64,000 bases of DNA from Albugo candida (taxonomy: Eukaryota > Oomycota > Peronosporomycetes > Albuginales > Albuginaceae): contig CAJNAR010000168.1 in assembly GCA_905220665.1 (NCBI GenBank), positions 916,553-980,552 of the forward strand. The letters run 5' to 3'. The notes under the pieces were generated by a model, which was not told the DNA's origin, made no database searches, and saw only the letters and a list, made by a program, of their open reading frames with translations. Shown here piece by piece: positions 44,743 to 55,480 of this stretch. Made by a program: the position numbers and the translations under genes. Numbering within the stretch: the first letter of the stretch is position 1; every line of letters begins with the position of its first letter.

Positions 44743-44888
44743 AGGTTCCCTAAAAACAATAAAAACAATAAAAACAATTTGCCAACCAGTCACGCCAATC
44801 ACGCTCACCTGCCCGCAGTATTTCTACAGCTACACGATATTTTCCTCTTCGTGTTGCGTTCGTGTTGTTAACTACACAACAGCCTGCG

Positions 44889-46226
44889 ATGGACCCACTC
44901 ACCTACGATGCAGTTCTCGCGCTCTTCGATGACGAAGAAGAGAAATTTGCGCTTGTGGATTTTGTGCGACGCTCGCAGTGGTCTCAGTAACAAGAAGAAG
45001 CAGGCGGTAGAAGAAGCACGGTGGCTCATGTCCTGGAAGGCGCTCAAACCGAGGGAGAAGCCATCGATATGGTCACAACCGAATCATGTCTGACTACCTC
45101 GTCGAGCGCCCGGTGCTCTCTGACTAGCATTTCCGGCGGCGTTTTCGGTTGATCCAATCGGTCCTCTCGCGTGTAGTCGACTGCATTTCGTCAAATCCCG
45201 CTTATTTTTTTAGGAGCCAGACGCTGTCGATCGTCCGGGTCTCTCCGCTATCCAAAAAGCACTAAGCGCGATACGCCAGATTGAGTATGGAGCACCAGCA
45301 GCCCTATGGACGACTACGTCCAAATGGCGGAAACAACCGCGCTTGAGAGTTTGAAGCGGTTCTGCGTTGCTGTGGTCGACTCGCTAGGTGACGAATACCT
45401 TCGCGGACAGTCAACCCAGGACCTGTCGCTCTTGCTACGAATTGGAGAAGAAAGAGGTTTTCTGGAATGCTTGGCACTTTGGATTGCATGCACTGGCGCT
45501 GGAAGATCTCCCAAAAGGCTGGGCGGGGAAGCTCACCATAAAAGAGAAGGCGCCGACGGTCGTGCTCGAAGCTGTCGCAGACTATGAGGGCTGGATGTGG
45601 CACCTCTTTTTCGGCATGCCAGGGAGTCACAACAAAATCAACGTACTTGATCGATCACATCTATCCATCCACGGATCTCATGGATGGAAGGGCTCCTTCG
45701 GTATCGTACTAAATCAGCGGTACACATTACTCGATGGGCTACTATCTTGCGGACGGAATCTACCCGCCTTGAGCAACACTGGTTCAGACAATCTCCAATC
45801 CTCAAGCTTAGAAGAAAAAGGTATGGAGAAATGCTGGTCTGTTTCATATTGACACTCACTTGTGTGCCACGAATTATTTGCTGAAGCACAGGAATCGGCG
45901 GTCGAGCGAGCGTTCGGAATGCTGCAATCCCTATACACGATAATGACAAGACCGTGCCGTCTTTCGAGTCAAGAAGACATGACGTACACTGTGAAAGCAT
46001 GCGTCATCCTGCGCTGCATGTAAAATGAGGACGACAGGGAGCCCGATGGAATCATTCCCGAGAGGAGTGTGCAAGACAGCATTACATTCTCCACCACGGT
46101 CGTCATTGCTCCTAACCTAAGCATAGATAGAGCATTTACGAGCTTCATTAGTCGTTACAAAGCTACTCGAAGCAGTGAGCAGCATTATCAATTGCGCAAT
46201 GATCTAACCGAACATCTGTGGGCTTG
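44889..46226 (+). mobile_element. PIF/Harbinger transposase relic
   Basis: Begins ATG at 44889 (MDPLTYDAVLALFDDEEE) and is broken into many frames. The DDE nuclease core is readable: KAPTVVLEAVADYEGWMWHL and FFGMPGSHNKINVLDRS (with the FGMPGS...NVLDRS block typical of Harbinger). The later part reads SAVERAFGMLQSLYTIMTRP and CRLSSQE, then MTYTVKACVILRCM. It ends ATRSSEQHYQLRNDLTEHLW. Stops and frame changes are frequent, so it is inactive. The accessory trihelix ORF lies immediately beyond it on the opposite strand, the usual Harbinger arrangement. Confidence 0.88.
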
Positions 46227-46312
46227 AAGTGGTAATCAGATTGCTCAGTAAAGTAATGCAGCGGCTCATAAAAATTCATTCGTAAAGAATATCAAAGTAC
46301 CTATGCAGCATA

Positions 46313-47263
46313 CTACACTCTTTCTAACTCTTCTTCCAATGCAGCACTTTGTGCGTCGGCCTCTTTTTCAGAAAGCGAGATGAGCTCAGGATCCATTGCC
46401 ATGGTGACAGCTTGCGCCGACTCAATCTCTTGTTCTTGTTGGCGTAGATCTCGGAGAATACGACGCTTTTGTAGCATGAAATATTCACGCGCAACTTCGT
46501 TTAGGAATTCGACGTTCGTGCACATGATCTGGTTGTTCGCAGCCAGTCGCTGAGATTCAGCAAGCCTCTCGAGAGCGACAATCTTGTTTTCTGCTATCAC
46601 TGCTAATTTGGCGCTGCTCTTGGCGACACTCGAAAGAGTTTTGGCGATCGACGTGTCGATTTCACCTTGACGTGCCTTATATTTTGCTCCACGACGACCA
46701 ATTGGGAGGCTGAAATTGTTCTCGCTGAGCTCTGCGTTGTTTGAAACGCTGGACTGGGTCGAGCTTGCTCCTTGCGACTAATTTTTCTTAGGTCGGCTAC
46801 GTTTGAGGTTCTCCTGCATTTATCAGCAAAAGTAGTGATAAAATACAGCGACGCGTGTTGCCAATATAGCAGAATTACTTTGCTAGGATCGATAAAATCT
46901 CTACAGTTCTGGCAATCCTTTAGCAGCTCCCAACAGGTCACGTGTTTGAATGGTCTACCACGATCTTGTAAATAGAGTGTGTGCGCGTTGGCAAGTGGCT
47001 TCTGTGTGGTCGTTGCGCCTCTCTCGTTACGCCTATGAATAGCTGAACAACAGCCTAAAAACTTGCTGACGGCTATTTGAAGAAGCTGCCAGCGATTCTT
47101 GCAGGCTTCGTTTTCTGAACGTCGTCAAACGACCTTGGCAGATGCGCCGAGAACTCTGCATGCACACGATCCGAAAAATTTTCGGCGCGCTGCTCGTTGC
47201 CGTGACGGGGTCCTGCGCGATTGCCAACCACCCTCGCACAAGCGTGTTGTCCTCAGCCTCCAT
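46313..47263 (-). mobile_element. Harbinger accessory Myb/trihelix-like ORF2, degraded
   Basis: Starts at the ATG at 47263: MEAEDNTLVRGWLAIAQDPV and APKIFRIVC, an N-terminal trihelix-like DNA-binding domain. The middle is broken. The C-terminal part is an intact helical frame: GEIDTSIAKTLSSVAK, then VALERLAESQRLAANNQIMC and EFLNEVAREYFMLQKRRILR, ending EEELERV at 46,313. Such second ORFs accompany Harbinger transposases and help import and target them. Its convergent position next to the transposase relic supports one ancestral element spanning 44,889-47,263. Confidence 0.75.
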
Positions 47264-47722
47264 TCAGTTCTTCGCCTTGATTACCATTTTCACACTACGA
47301 TGTTAGCAAGGAAACACAGATGGAGTACAGTAGTGGTACACGTTAGGGAAATTGGTGTGAATGCTTGGGTCTGATTAGCAAACTGTGTTTACCCTAACCA
47401 TTATTTTAGCCTAAGTACCAAGTACGCCTGCAAACCTAAAATGTTAAGTTAAGTCCATTTAACAAATAGAAATGAAAAAACTCATTGGTTGGAGCTTTCG
47501 GCTTTTTGGCTAAAGTTAAACTTGATTTTGCTACTTCTCTGTACTTTTTATGGAAAAATTTAGCTGACACGTTCTGCCGGTTAATACACTCTTTTCGGTT
47601 ATAGTACCCAAGCCATAGTATAAGGTGCACAGAACGGTATAATATCGTGCCCATTAGTATACCGTCCGTTCTGTAAAAAGAGCAATTCTCAGTCATTTCT
47701 TACCTCACTCAAATTGAACATC
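47264..47722. other. No supported gene
   Basis: About 460 bp containing the flanks of the Harbinger and pogo-like elements. Nothing recognised. Confidence 0.4.
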
Positions 47723-49013
47723 ATGGCCCCCAGGCGCGTCTCCAAGACCAACCTCGAGAAGCGGGAAATCGTCGAGTGGATTGAAGGTCCCGGAGGTGGA
47801 TTTCCAACCCGCGCTTTGAAGCACTTTCACGGATGGAAGGTGTCGGGTGCCCAGATTCGCTACTGGTGGAAGAATCGTGTTGCCATCACGAAGTCCCCGG
47901 CGCTGCAGCTGCGTTTGACAGATGGTGGCGGCCACCCACGACTCGGTGAGGTTGAAGACGTCTTGTTTGATCAGATCATGTTCATGAGAGCGAAGAAGGA
48001 AAAGGTGTCGCGTCAGTGGATTTAAGCATCCACACGCGAGCTCGCTCAAGCAGAGCTCAACGACGATAAAGTCAGCGCATCTGACAGTGGCTCGCCCACT
48101 TCATGGCTCGCTATGGAGTCTCTCTCCGACGGACGACCAATTTCACTGTGTTGAGTGACGACGAGCTCACTGCGCGTGCTGTTCACTTCCTGGCGTACCT
48201 CTCATCAAAGAAAATCGTGCTCAACCCCAGCACTACGCTCCTGATGGATGAGACGGTGGTCTTTTTCTAAGACCCGCGGCGCGACACTGGGACATCACCG
48301 GCACTCGTCATGTCGTGTTGCACCCGACGGGGTTTGCATCAATGCGGACCACTGTTGCACTCACCGTCACAGCCACAGAGAAAAAGCTGCCACTTCTTTT
48401 GATCTGGAAAGGCAAGAAACAATCGATCCAGAAACGTGGCGCAGTTTACGTCGCGCATCAAGAGCGAGCGTGGATCAGCAGCGAACTTCTCCTGAAGTGG
48501 ATCGACCTGATGCTCCCAACAATTCTGGACTCTTGCGGTGCCCGAGGGCTCATGTGGGACTCCATGCGAGCGCACATAGCAAAGGACGTCAAGGCGAAGT
48601 GAATCAATAAGAAGATCGTGGTGATGGTGATTCTTGGAGGGCTGACGCCGTACCTGCAGGCAGGGGACATCGGAATCTTCTAGTTGTTCAAAGATCGTCT
48701 CTCTACCGTGATTGACGAATGAAAGCGATCTGACCAGGTGCAGTACATCAAGGGTGGGAATCCGAGGCCACGAAACGTGGAGGAGGTGGTGGCTTGGGTC
48801 AGCAGTTCGTGGAAGTCTGTCTCCAACGACGTCGTACGGAGACCGATTGACGCAGCTGGGTTCGCAGTTGACTACCGCGACTGGCACATTGCCAAGCATG
48901 ACGTGTACGGCGGACTCTTTCAGAGTAAGTGGTTGGGAGATGACAAAAATGTGTTCGATGATACAGAGAGTGCTGATAATGCCGACGAGTTTGACGAGCT
49001 AGTCGTTAAATAA
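47723..49013 (+). mobile_element. Second pogo-type transposase relic (DDE_1/CENP-B-like)
   Basis: Begins MAPRRVSKTNLEKREIVEWI with a CENP-B-type helix-turn-helix and WKVSGAQIRYWWKNR. After a stop at 48,023 the frame changes several times. Catalytic-region pieces include LLMDETVVFF, TEKKLPLLLIWKGKKQSIQK, RGAVYVAHQERAWISSELLL and MWDSMRAHIAKDVKAK. The late part is in frame again: QYIKGGNPRPRNVEEVVAWV and YRDWHIAKHDVYGGLF. It belongs to a different subfamily from the pogo relic at 37.6-38.9 kb, judged by these motifs. Many lesions; inactive. Confidence 0.82.
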
Positions 49014-49399
49014 GGGCATTACTTGTGGTTGCAGCGCTTGATCTCATTTGGACTGTATTACATAGAAATCAAAAAGACTTACGTGGCGGTTCCAAATTCT
49101 TTGTGTAACTTTCAGCCTGCTCCACCGCTCCACCAGTGCCATCGTTTATTATCCTAGAGAGTGTTATTAGCCAATAAGAAGGGTGAAACACGACCAGGGC
49201 ATATTTTGGAAGAATTCAAGGACTCGGAAGCGCAATTAGCCCAATGCCCACAAGCTTCCGGATTGGGTGATATAGTTACTATATTCGCACTTTTTCCACC
49301 AATCTGTGCGCTGAAGATGGATCTTCAAAATTGAAGCGACACAATTGCACGTGAATTCTCAATCACTCGACTGCGCACCTTATTGAGCGACAATCGCAA
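49014..49399. other. No supported gene
   Basis: About 390 bp between the pogo relic and the dynein fragment. It may hold more degraded dynein N-terminus; nothing readable. Confidence 0.35.
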
Positions 49400-51590
49400 T
49401 CCTTGACCGCTCACCCATATGGAATCCCCGCATGCAATGGGTCTCGCAACGGATAGTCGAGTCTTTCGAGACAATTGTGACTCCCAAAGATGCAAATGAG
49501 TTCCTCCTGAACGATGGGGTAAAGAGCACTTTCGACGACCGTCAAGGCGGTAAAGAACTCTGCAAAGTCTTTATACATCACGTAGCTGAACCTCCACCTC
49601 CCAGTGAGGCTGACAGCCAGCTACTTGATTCAAATGCCTTGGAGCCTCAGGTATTAGCTCGTGAGGCCAATCTTTGTCTTACGTTAGGCTCTTCCTCGCA
49701 CTTGCGTTCCAAATCGTGCTACTTCTTACGTGTAACCTCAGACACCAAGCCAGTCGACGTTCAGAAAGCTTGTGACGCAACGCTATACTTTGGCGAATTA
49801 GCACCCAATGTATTTCGAGACGTGGGCAAGACGCTCAGATTCCCTTCACGCCGCTTTTCAAGGCCAAAGATGATTGGGTACCAGCAGATATGGAGCTTCG
49901 AAATGAATTCATGAACGAGTGGGCAAAGTTCTCCAACGATCTGAAAAAAACCCCTCAATAGCATGTATAGCGCTTGGAGCTCCGACGGCCTAGTCCTGAG
50001 ATCGTAATAGACGCAACCGCTTCGTCTCGTACCTCTGGTGGAAGTAATGGGTCCCTACAAACACGTTCTGTACTTCAAGTGGTTGATCCCCCAAAAATCA
50101 TCTCAATGAGGAGGTTTTAGGAAGCTGGTGTGACGTGATCTCCGCCGATGTGGAGACCACCAACGTAGGATCATCCGACGTCAACAACATCCTTCAAGAC
50201 GAAGATGCCATCGAAGATGAGGGGCCGATGGGGAAGTTGGAGTACTGGCGGCGTCGTATGCAGAGGATCATGAGCATCACTGAGCAGATCAAACTGAGCG
50301 ACATGAAAGACGTCTTTCTCGTACTGCATCGAGCTTCCAAAAGTGTGCACGAAGACCTCCGTCAACGTTTGCATAATTTGCTGCGACTCTGGAAACAGGT
50401 CGACATTCGCATCACCGAGGCTGTAAACGAAGCAAAGGATAACGCAAAGTCCCTTTCAACCTTGGAGAAATTTCTGATCTCTCTGTACAACCGGACGCCA
50501 AGCACGATCATCAACACGCTCCCAGCCCTGATAAAGTCGATCAAAATGATCCATTCGATAGCTCGGTATTACAACACGAATGAGAGAATGACGGGGTTGT
50601 TGGGGGAAGACCACGAGTCAAATGATTTTCAATTGTAAGAGCCATGTCACTGGTGGGGAATCCTACAAAGGCTTTTGGGAAAAAGACCCACAAGAGCTCG
50701 CGCCAGTTGAACGCCTTCCTGAAGCTCAATGAAGCATACCAAAAACAATATCGCGTCACGAAAGAAATGCTTTTCGACTCAACCAAAGGTGGAAAAGCAG
50801 TTTGAATTCAATGAGATGAGGATATTTGGAAAGTTTGATCTATTTTGCCGTCTAGGGTCAAATTGATTGACACGTTTACGACCATCCACCAATTCAGCGG
50901 CTTGGGATCCCACAAGCTGGAAGGTATGGAGAATTTGATCGCGAAATTCAGTGCCATTGTTCGTGAGTTTCGGTACCGGAATCACGACTTGATGGACTAC
51001 AAGAAAAAAATCGATTCGATCGCGATTTTGTCGAGTTCAACGTGCGAATATCCGACCTGGAAAGCCATCTATAAAAGTTCATCCACAACTCCTTCGAGAA
51101 CTTCACTTCCATCGAGCAATCTCTGCGCATTTTGCGCAAATTCCAGGCGAATTTGCAACGGGAAAACCTCAAAGCCGATTTGGATTCCAAACTTAACGTC
51201 ATTTTCCAAAAGTACGGATTGGAAATGGAGCACGTGCTTCACGAATACGAGCGAGAAAAGCATGAGCCTCCATACCCCCGAAATCTGCCCCCAGTAGCCG
51301 GAAATATCACGTGGGTTCGTCACCTGTTACAGGGAATCGAGGAGCCTATGAAGAAATTCGAGACAAAGAAGAACGTTCTCGCGAGTAACGACGACAAAAG
51401 GATCATTCGCATGTACAACAAAGTTTCGCGGACACTTGTTGCGTTTGAGTACATTTGGTATCAGTCATGGACGCAATACATTGACACTGCCAAAGCCTGA
51501 TTGCAAGCAACGCTCATAATACGCCATCCTGATGATAACAAGCTGTACGTGGATTTTGACCCGGAAATACTCCAGATTTTACGATAAGCG
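49400..51590 (+). pseudogene. Axonemal outer-arm dynein heavy chain, N-terminal fragment, decayed
   Basis: A 2.2-kb stretch reads as the N-terminal stem (DHC_N1) of an outer-arm dynein heavy chain of the DNAH5/DNAH8 group. In order: TPKDANEFLLNDG; YFLRVTSDTKPVDVQKACDA; EDEGPMGKLEYWRRRMQRI; VHEDLRQRLHNLLRLWKQVD with AVNEAKDNAKSLSTLEKFL; NTLPALIKSIKMIHSIARYY with NTNERMTGL; KLIDTFTTIHQFSGLGSHKL; RENLKADLDSKLNVIFQKYG; YPRNLPPVAGNITWVRHLLQ; KKFETKKNVLASNDDKRIIR; and SRTLVAFEYIWYQSWTQYID. Frames change at least five times (about 49,900, 50,620, 50,830, 51,010 and 51,130), with stops. The match breaks off near 51,590, next to a Tc1 element, and all motor domains are missing. Intact homologues power flagellar beating. 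Confidence 0.9.
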
Positions 51591-51603
51591 AAATGTGCTG
51601 AAT

Positions 51604-52634
51604 ATGGCTGAAACTGCACAAAAACATACTTTGATAGCCGAGGAACGTTTGAGCATTGTTGGAATAAGGCAGGCTGGTACCAAAGTTGGAGAAATAGACT
51701 ACAAGTCCAACACAGCTGAACGACAGGTGTGACGCATCATGGAGAGTTGGAATAAAGAGCACATAGTTATGCCAAAAAGAAGCCCTGGAAGACCGAAAAA
51801 ACACTCTTGGGAAGGGACGTCAGAGCTCTATTCCGCAGCACCAAGGGTGCAAGACGTTCCACTCTGGCCAAAATTACCAACAACATACCAACTAAAGCTG
51901 ATCAGACTGCAATGAGAAAGACTTTACATGCCGCTGGTCTCTTTGCTCGTGTGGGGGTTAAAATGACCTTTTTGAACAGGCCACACACTGCTAAGAGGCT
52001 GGACTTTGCAAAAAGATATCAGAATTCCACCATGAAGTTCTGGAAATCAATCTGCTGGACTGATGAGGCCAGGTTTAAGATTGGGAAGAATTTTCACCGA
52101 CCTCTGTTCTGGAGATCTACCAATGAGAGGTACCTACCAGACTGTCTGGTACCTTCTTACAAGTCAGGAAGTTCATCAGTGATGGTCTGGGGTGCCTTTT
52201 AGGATAGCAAGAAAATCCAACTTGTGCGTATGGCACCAAATCGTCAAACAGCAGCTGACTTCGTCGCACAAGTGTACGATGTCGAGTTGGCTGACTTCTG
52301 GGAAGGCCTTGTCAAGGCTGAAAGTGCCATACTCATGGAACATGGTGCGCCTTTCCATCGCGCAAAAGCGCCCGAAAAATGGCGTGTTGAGTGCAGCGTT
52401 GGCAAGCTTGAATGGACGGCAAACGCTCCTGTCAATCCCATTAAGAATGTATGGGCAAAAATGAAAGCAGCCATTGAAAAGCTCCCCAAAGCCAAAAACA
52501 GCGAAGAACTATGGCTCCAACTTAAACAGACATGGTCTGCTATTGATCCAGAGTGGCTACAGCATCTTGTTAAATCCATGCCAGAGAGGATCAAAGCAGT
52601 AATTGAAGCAAAAAGGAGTTCTACTCGCTGGTAG
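51604..52634 (+). mobile_element. Tc1/mariner transposase relic with damaged DDE triad
   Basis: Starts MAETAQKHTLIAEERLSIVG with a paired HTH region (AGTKVGEIDYKSNTAERQV) and a GRPKK hook. After a frame change near 51,800 the catalytic domain reads RPHTAKRLDFAKRYQNSTMK and CWTDEARFKIGKNFHRPLFW, where the first Asp is present. SSVMVWGAF is followed by a TAG. The second catalytic site reads ILMEHGAPFHRAK, in which the expected Asp is His. The third reads EWTANAPVNPIKNVWAK, missing residues of the usual SPDLNPIE block. It ends VIEAKRSSTRW. The element abuts the truncated dynein gene and may have inserted into it. Confidence 0.88.
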
Positions 52635-52941
52635 CATGTATTTTCTATATTGGTTATTTCCATCATCATTCAGAAAGAATGCTTTGTAGGATTGCAGCTT
52701 TGAATATTGTAGAAGTTTTGTACCAGATTTCATGGGTAGATGACTCATCAGATGTGTGTACCATGATTCGTAAGTCAAAGTCTTTGTTGCATAAAGTGGT
52801 AAAAATTCGGGGCAAACAATCTTTTCCGGAGCGTAATGTACTAGGAAAGGGACACTTTAAAAGAACAGAGAAACTACTGTTGGATCATTTACAGCGGGTA
52901 TGAAGTGTTTATCACGTACAATCAAGTCAACAGTCCACTGA

Positions 52942-53421
52942 ATGATGGATGATGCTGATCCTCAACCCCATCCGTATTTCCTGCTTGGCATGACCGACAA
53001 CACCCAAACTTGGCTATTATCTGATATGAATTTTAGTGCTGCCACGTGCACAATCTCGTCCGTGGAAAACGAGAATTGTTACGCTGGATACTATAAACAC
53101 TTCAACTCGACACCGATTGGCGACCGAATCTCTACTTCCGTACCAACGTCAAGCAGAAAGAATAGCAAACCGGATTATTACAGTGAGTGTGTATTCGTGT
53201 ATTCTCGATTTTACGAATCATGTCGTGATTGTATTAGTGATTATATCGATCGTACAACTAAGCTCTCGAAATTGAAGTTTCTGGTTGTGGTCAATGAAAA
53301 GAACGAAAATTTATATCGTCGCATCAGCACAGCTTCTTTGAATGACATCTGTACCGGCTTTCTGCTCCCCCCAGCGAAATCTATTTGCAGGATAGTATAT
53401 ATCCAAAAAGACAGAAGATGA
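52942..53421 (+). CDS. CxDC-module protein (159 aa), relative of the 24-kb secreted protein
   Basis: Intact ORF of 159 codons from the ATG at 52942. It lacks a classical signal peptide at its start, so the true N-terminus may be lost or in another exon. It carries the module YSECVFVYSRFYESCRDCI, which aligns with YCIAVDYRYLTEVATCQDCL of the secreted protein at 24,155-25,669. It also has two further cysteine sites (CTISSVENENC, ICTGFLLPPAKSIC) and KLKFLVVVNEKNENLYRR. Function is unknown. It is probably a truncated or small member of the same family. The sequence just upstream is the Tc1 relic, so the 5' end may have been removed by that insertion. Confidence 0.5.
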   Translation: MMDDADPQPHPYFLLGMTDNTQTWLLSDMNFSAATCTISSVENENCYAGYYKHFNSTPIGDRISTSVPTSSRKNSKPDYYSECVFVYSRFYESCRDCISDYIDRTTKLSKLKFLVVVNEKNENLYRRISTASLNDICTGFLLPPAKSICRIVYIQKDRR

Positions 53422-53759
53422 GCTTCGTGCCATCATCGGGTTCTGAAAGTGACGAAAGCTCTTCTTCTCAATCCAGTGCACAAATTGGGTTAAGCTTGAG
53501 AAGTCTAAGAAAGATGCCGACGGGAACGCCTTCATTATCAGCAACGGTTGGAAGTTGAATATACTCTACGAAAATGGTGTTTGATGAATTGGATCGAAAT
53601 TTGGTAAATTTCATACGATCCATATACGAGCGTTCACCACAGATAGCAGAAGTAGGCTCCTCTCGCTCTACTTCGAGTGGTGGAAGCCCCACGCACAAGT
53701 CTGATCCGAAATGTAGTTTTGTGCTGGTGAATATCGTACTACAGAGTGCTTGATGTGTC

Positions 53760-55480
53760 TTGCTCTTGTACTATAGTATAGACGTTGAGTATACTCGTCG
53801 TGTCGTCGTCGTTGCACGTAATGTAAACCTGAAGTATCACATCCTCTATGAGATACATGATACTGCTCTAAGTGGTCTTATGGGTCGTGAGACAATCTAT
53901 ACTTTAGTGAGATGCGGTTATTGGTTGCCCAAGCTCTATAGATGGGTGAGCACATATGTGTGGACTGCGAGGCGTGACAAAGAATTAGACCCTCATCACA
54001 CGGTTACGCGATGATCGCTTGTCTTCTTGTATGCAACGGTGTGTTCGGACTCAAGAAGTATGGAATTTGTATCTGGTCTCCCAAAAGATTCGACCGAACT
54101 ATGGGTACTGTTAAGTTGTTTCTTGGCAGTGTGTTCTGTCATCACGGACTTCCTACGGCTAGTATCTCTGATCGAGATCCCCACTCTATTGGGAAGTTTC
54201 GGAAGTCCATCTTCCAGGTGCTAAGCACCAGATTGTCTATTTCCATCTCGGATCATCAACAGACCGATAGATAAACTAAGAACGTCAATCGCGTCATCGC
54301 GGATCTTCGTAGCGTTTGTAAGCGTTGGACGTCAATGCTTGGTGTTGTTGAGTTTGCGTTGAATAACGCCGTTACACGATTCTACCGACCATACTCCGTT
54401 ATATGTAAACATCATGTACAACCGCGTCTTCCTTCAATCTTCCATTACATGGTGCAGGGATTGGTGGGGGAATATTGCCTGTCGGCTTGTTGCTGTTACC
54501 CCTTCCATTTTTAGAAACAAGCTAGCAAGCTCCTAGCAACGCGCTACAATGTCTTCGTTTTCAGCCATTAATGTACAGCACGTACATTTCGTGAGAAATT
54601 TGAGCGCGTTGCTAGGAACCCGCTAAGGAACAAGCAGACGCCTAACCCAGAGGCTATATCAAACGTTATGAGGTCGGAGAGCAAGTTCTGCCGAACACTG
54701 AGAGCCTACCTACAAATATGACGATCTCAGTCCTCGGGAATAAGTTGGCTTCGCGCTTTATCGGGTCGTTTACGATCGTGGCCACGAGGTGCCTGAAGTA
54801 GACGCTAAAATTTCCACGTGTGGCTGTGCACATATTCCATATTTTCCATTGGCTTGCACGAACCGTATTGGGATCATGCTCACATGAATGTAGGGGCACT
54901 TAGGCAGGAGAATGCCAAGTTCGCTGTGACGCGGATATCTACTTCTTCATCAGAATGGCCATTTGGCTCTTTAACGAGTTTGGCCTTGCTCCAACGTACG
55001 TACACTAGAATCCAACCGAATCGGAAGAAACAAAGAGACTCACTTGGTCACGAAGACCTTGAACCTCACCATTGAGTCGTGAATCTATTGACGGAGTTTG
55101 GTACGAATAGAAGCAAATACAACAACCGCCGTTGGCTCTTTCATGAGAAAAGGAACCTTCACATTGATTCAAAGAAACTTTTGTAGCGGCATTGTCGTCA
55201 AGAAAAATACCAGTTCATGATGCATTGGCGTGGATACTCTATTTCCAAATTACATTGGAGTTCGAGGTTCTCCTCCGTCATGATTGACTTGCGCTGTCGA
55301 TGTTTTCGAACGTCCTTATCGGGCCATCTCACAACCCAAGATGCCTCTATCAATAAAGGTGGAAGGAAATGGTTCTTCGGACGTAGTATGACATGGAGCC
55401 GTGACTGCAAGGAAAGCAGTAGAAGAACTACTTTGATGAGCCACGAGAGACAGATTGGTTTACCGGTTTCACTTCATGAA
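53760..55480 (+). mobile_element. Ty3/Gypsy (chromovirus-like) integrase and chromodomain relic
   Basis: Plus-strand pieces in several frames. The integrase zinc-binding domain comes first (YHILYEIHDTALSGLMGRET with YWLPKLYRWVSTYV). The core follows: FVSGLPKDSTELW, then GLPTASISDRDPHSIGKF (catalytic Asp), then QVLSTRLSISISDHQQTD and NVNRVIADLRSVCKRW. Then GEQVLPNTESLPTN and ASRFIGSFTIVAT. Finally a chromodomain-like QFMMHWRGYS and EVLLRHD. Stops and shifts are frequent. RT and RNase H are absent upstream. The order is that of the 3' part of a Gypsy pol gene. A small imperfect inverted repeat (CTCCTAGCAACGCGCT at about 54,530 and AGCGCGTTGCTAGGA at about 54,605) interrupts it. Confidence 0.82.

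Noticed and set aside
48339..48899. 186-codon minus-strand ORF
   Set aside because: Antisense of the pogo-type transposase, whose motifs are clear on the plus strand.
52244..52669. 141-codon minus-strand ORF
   Set aside because: Antisense of the Tc1 transposase catalytic region.
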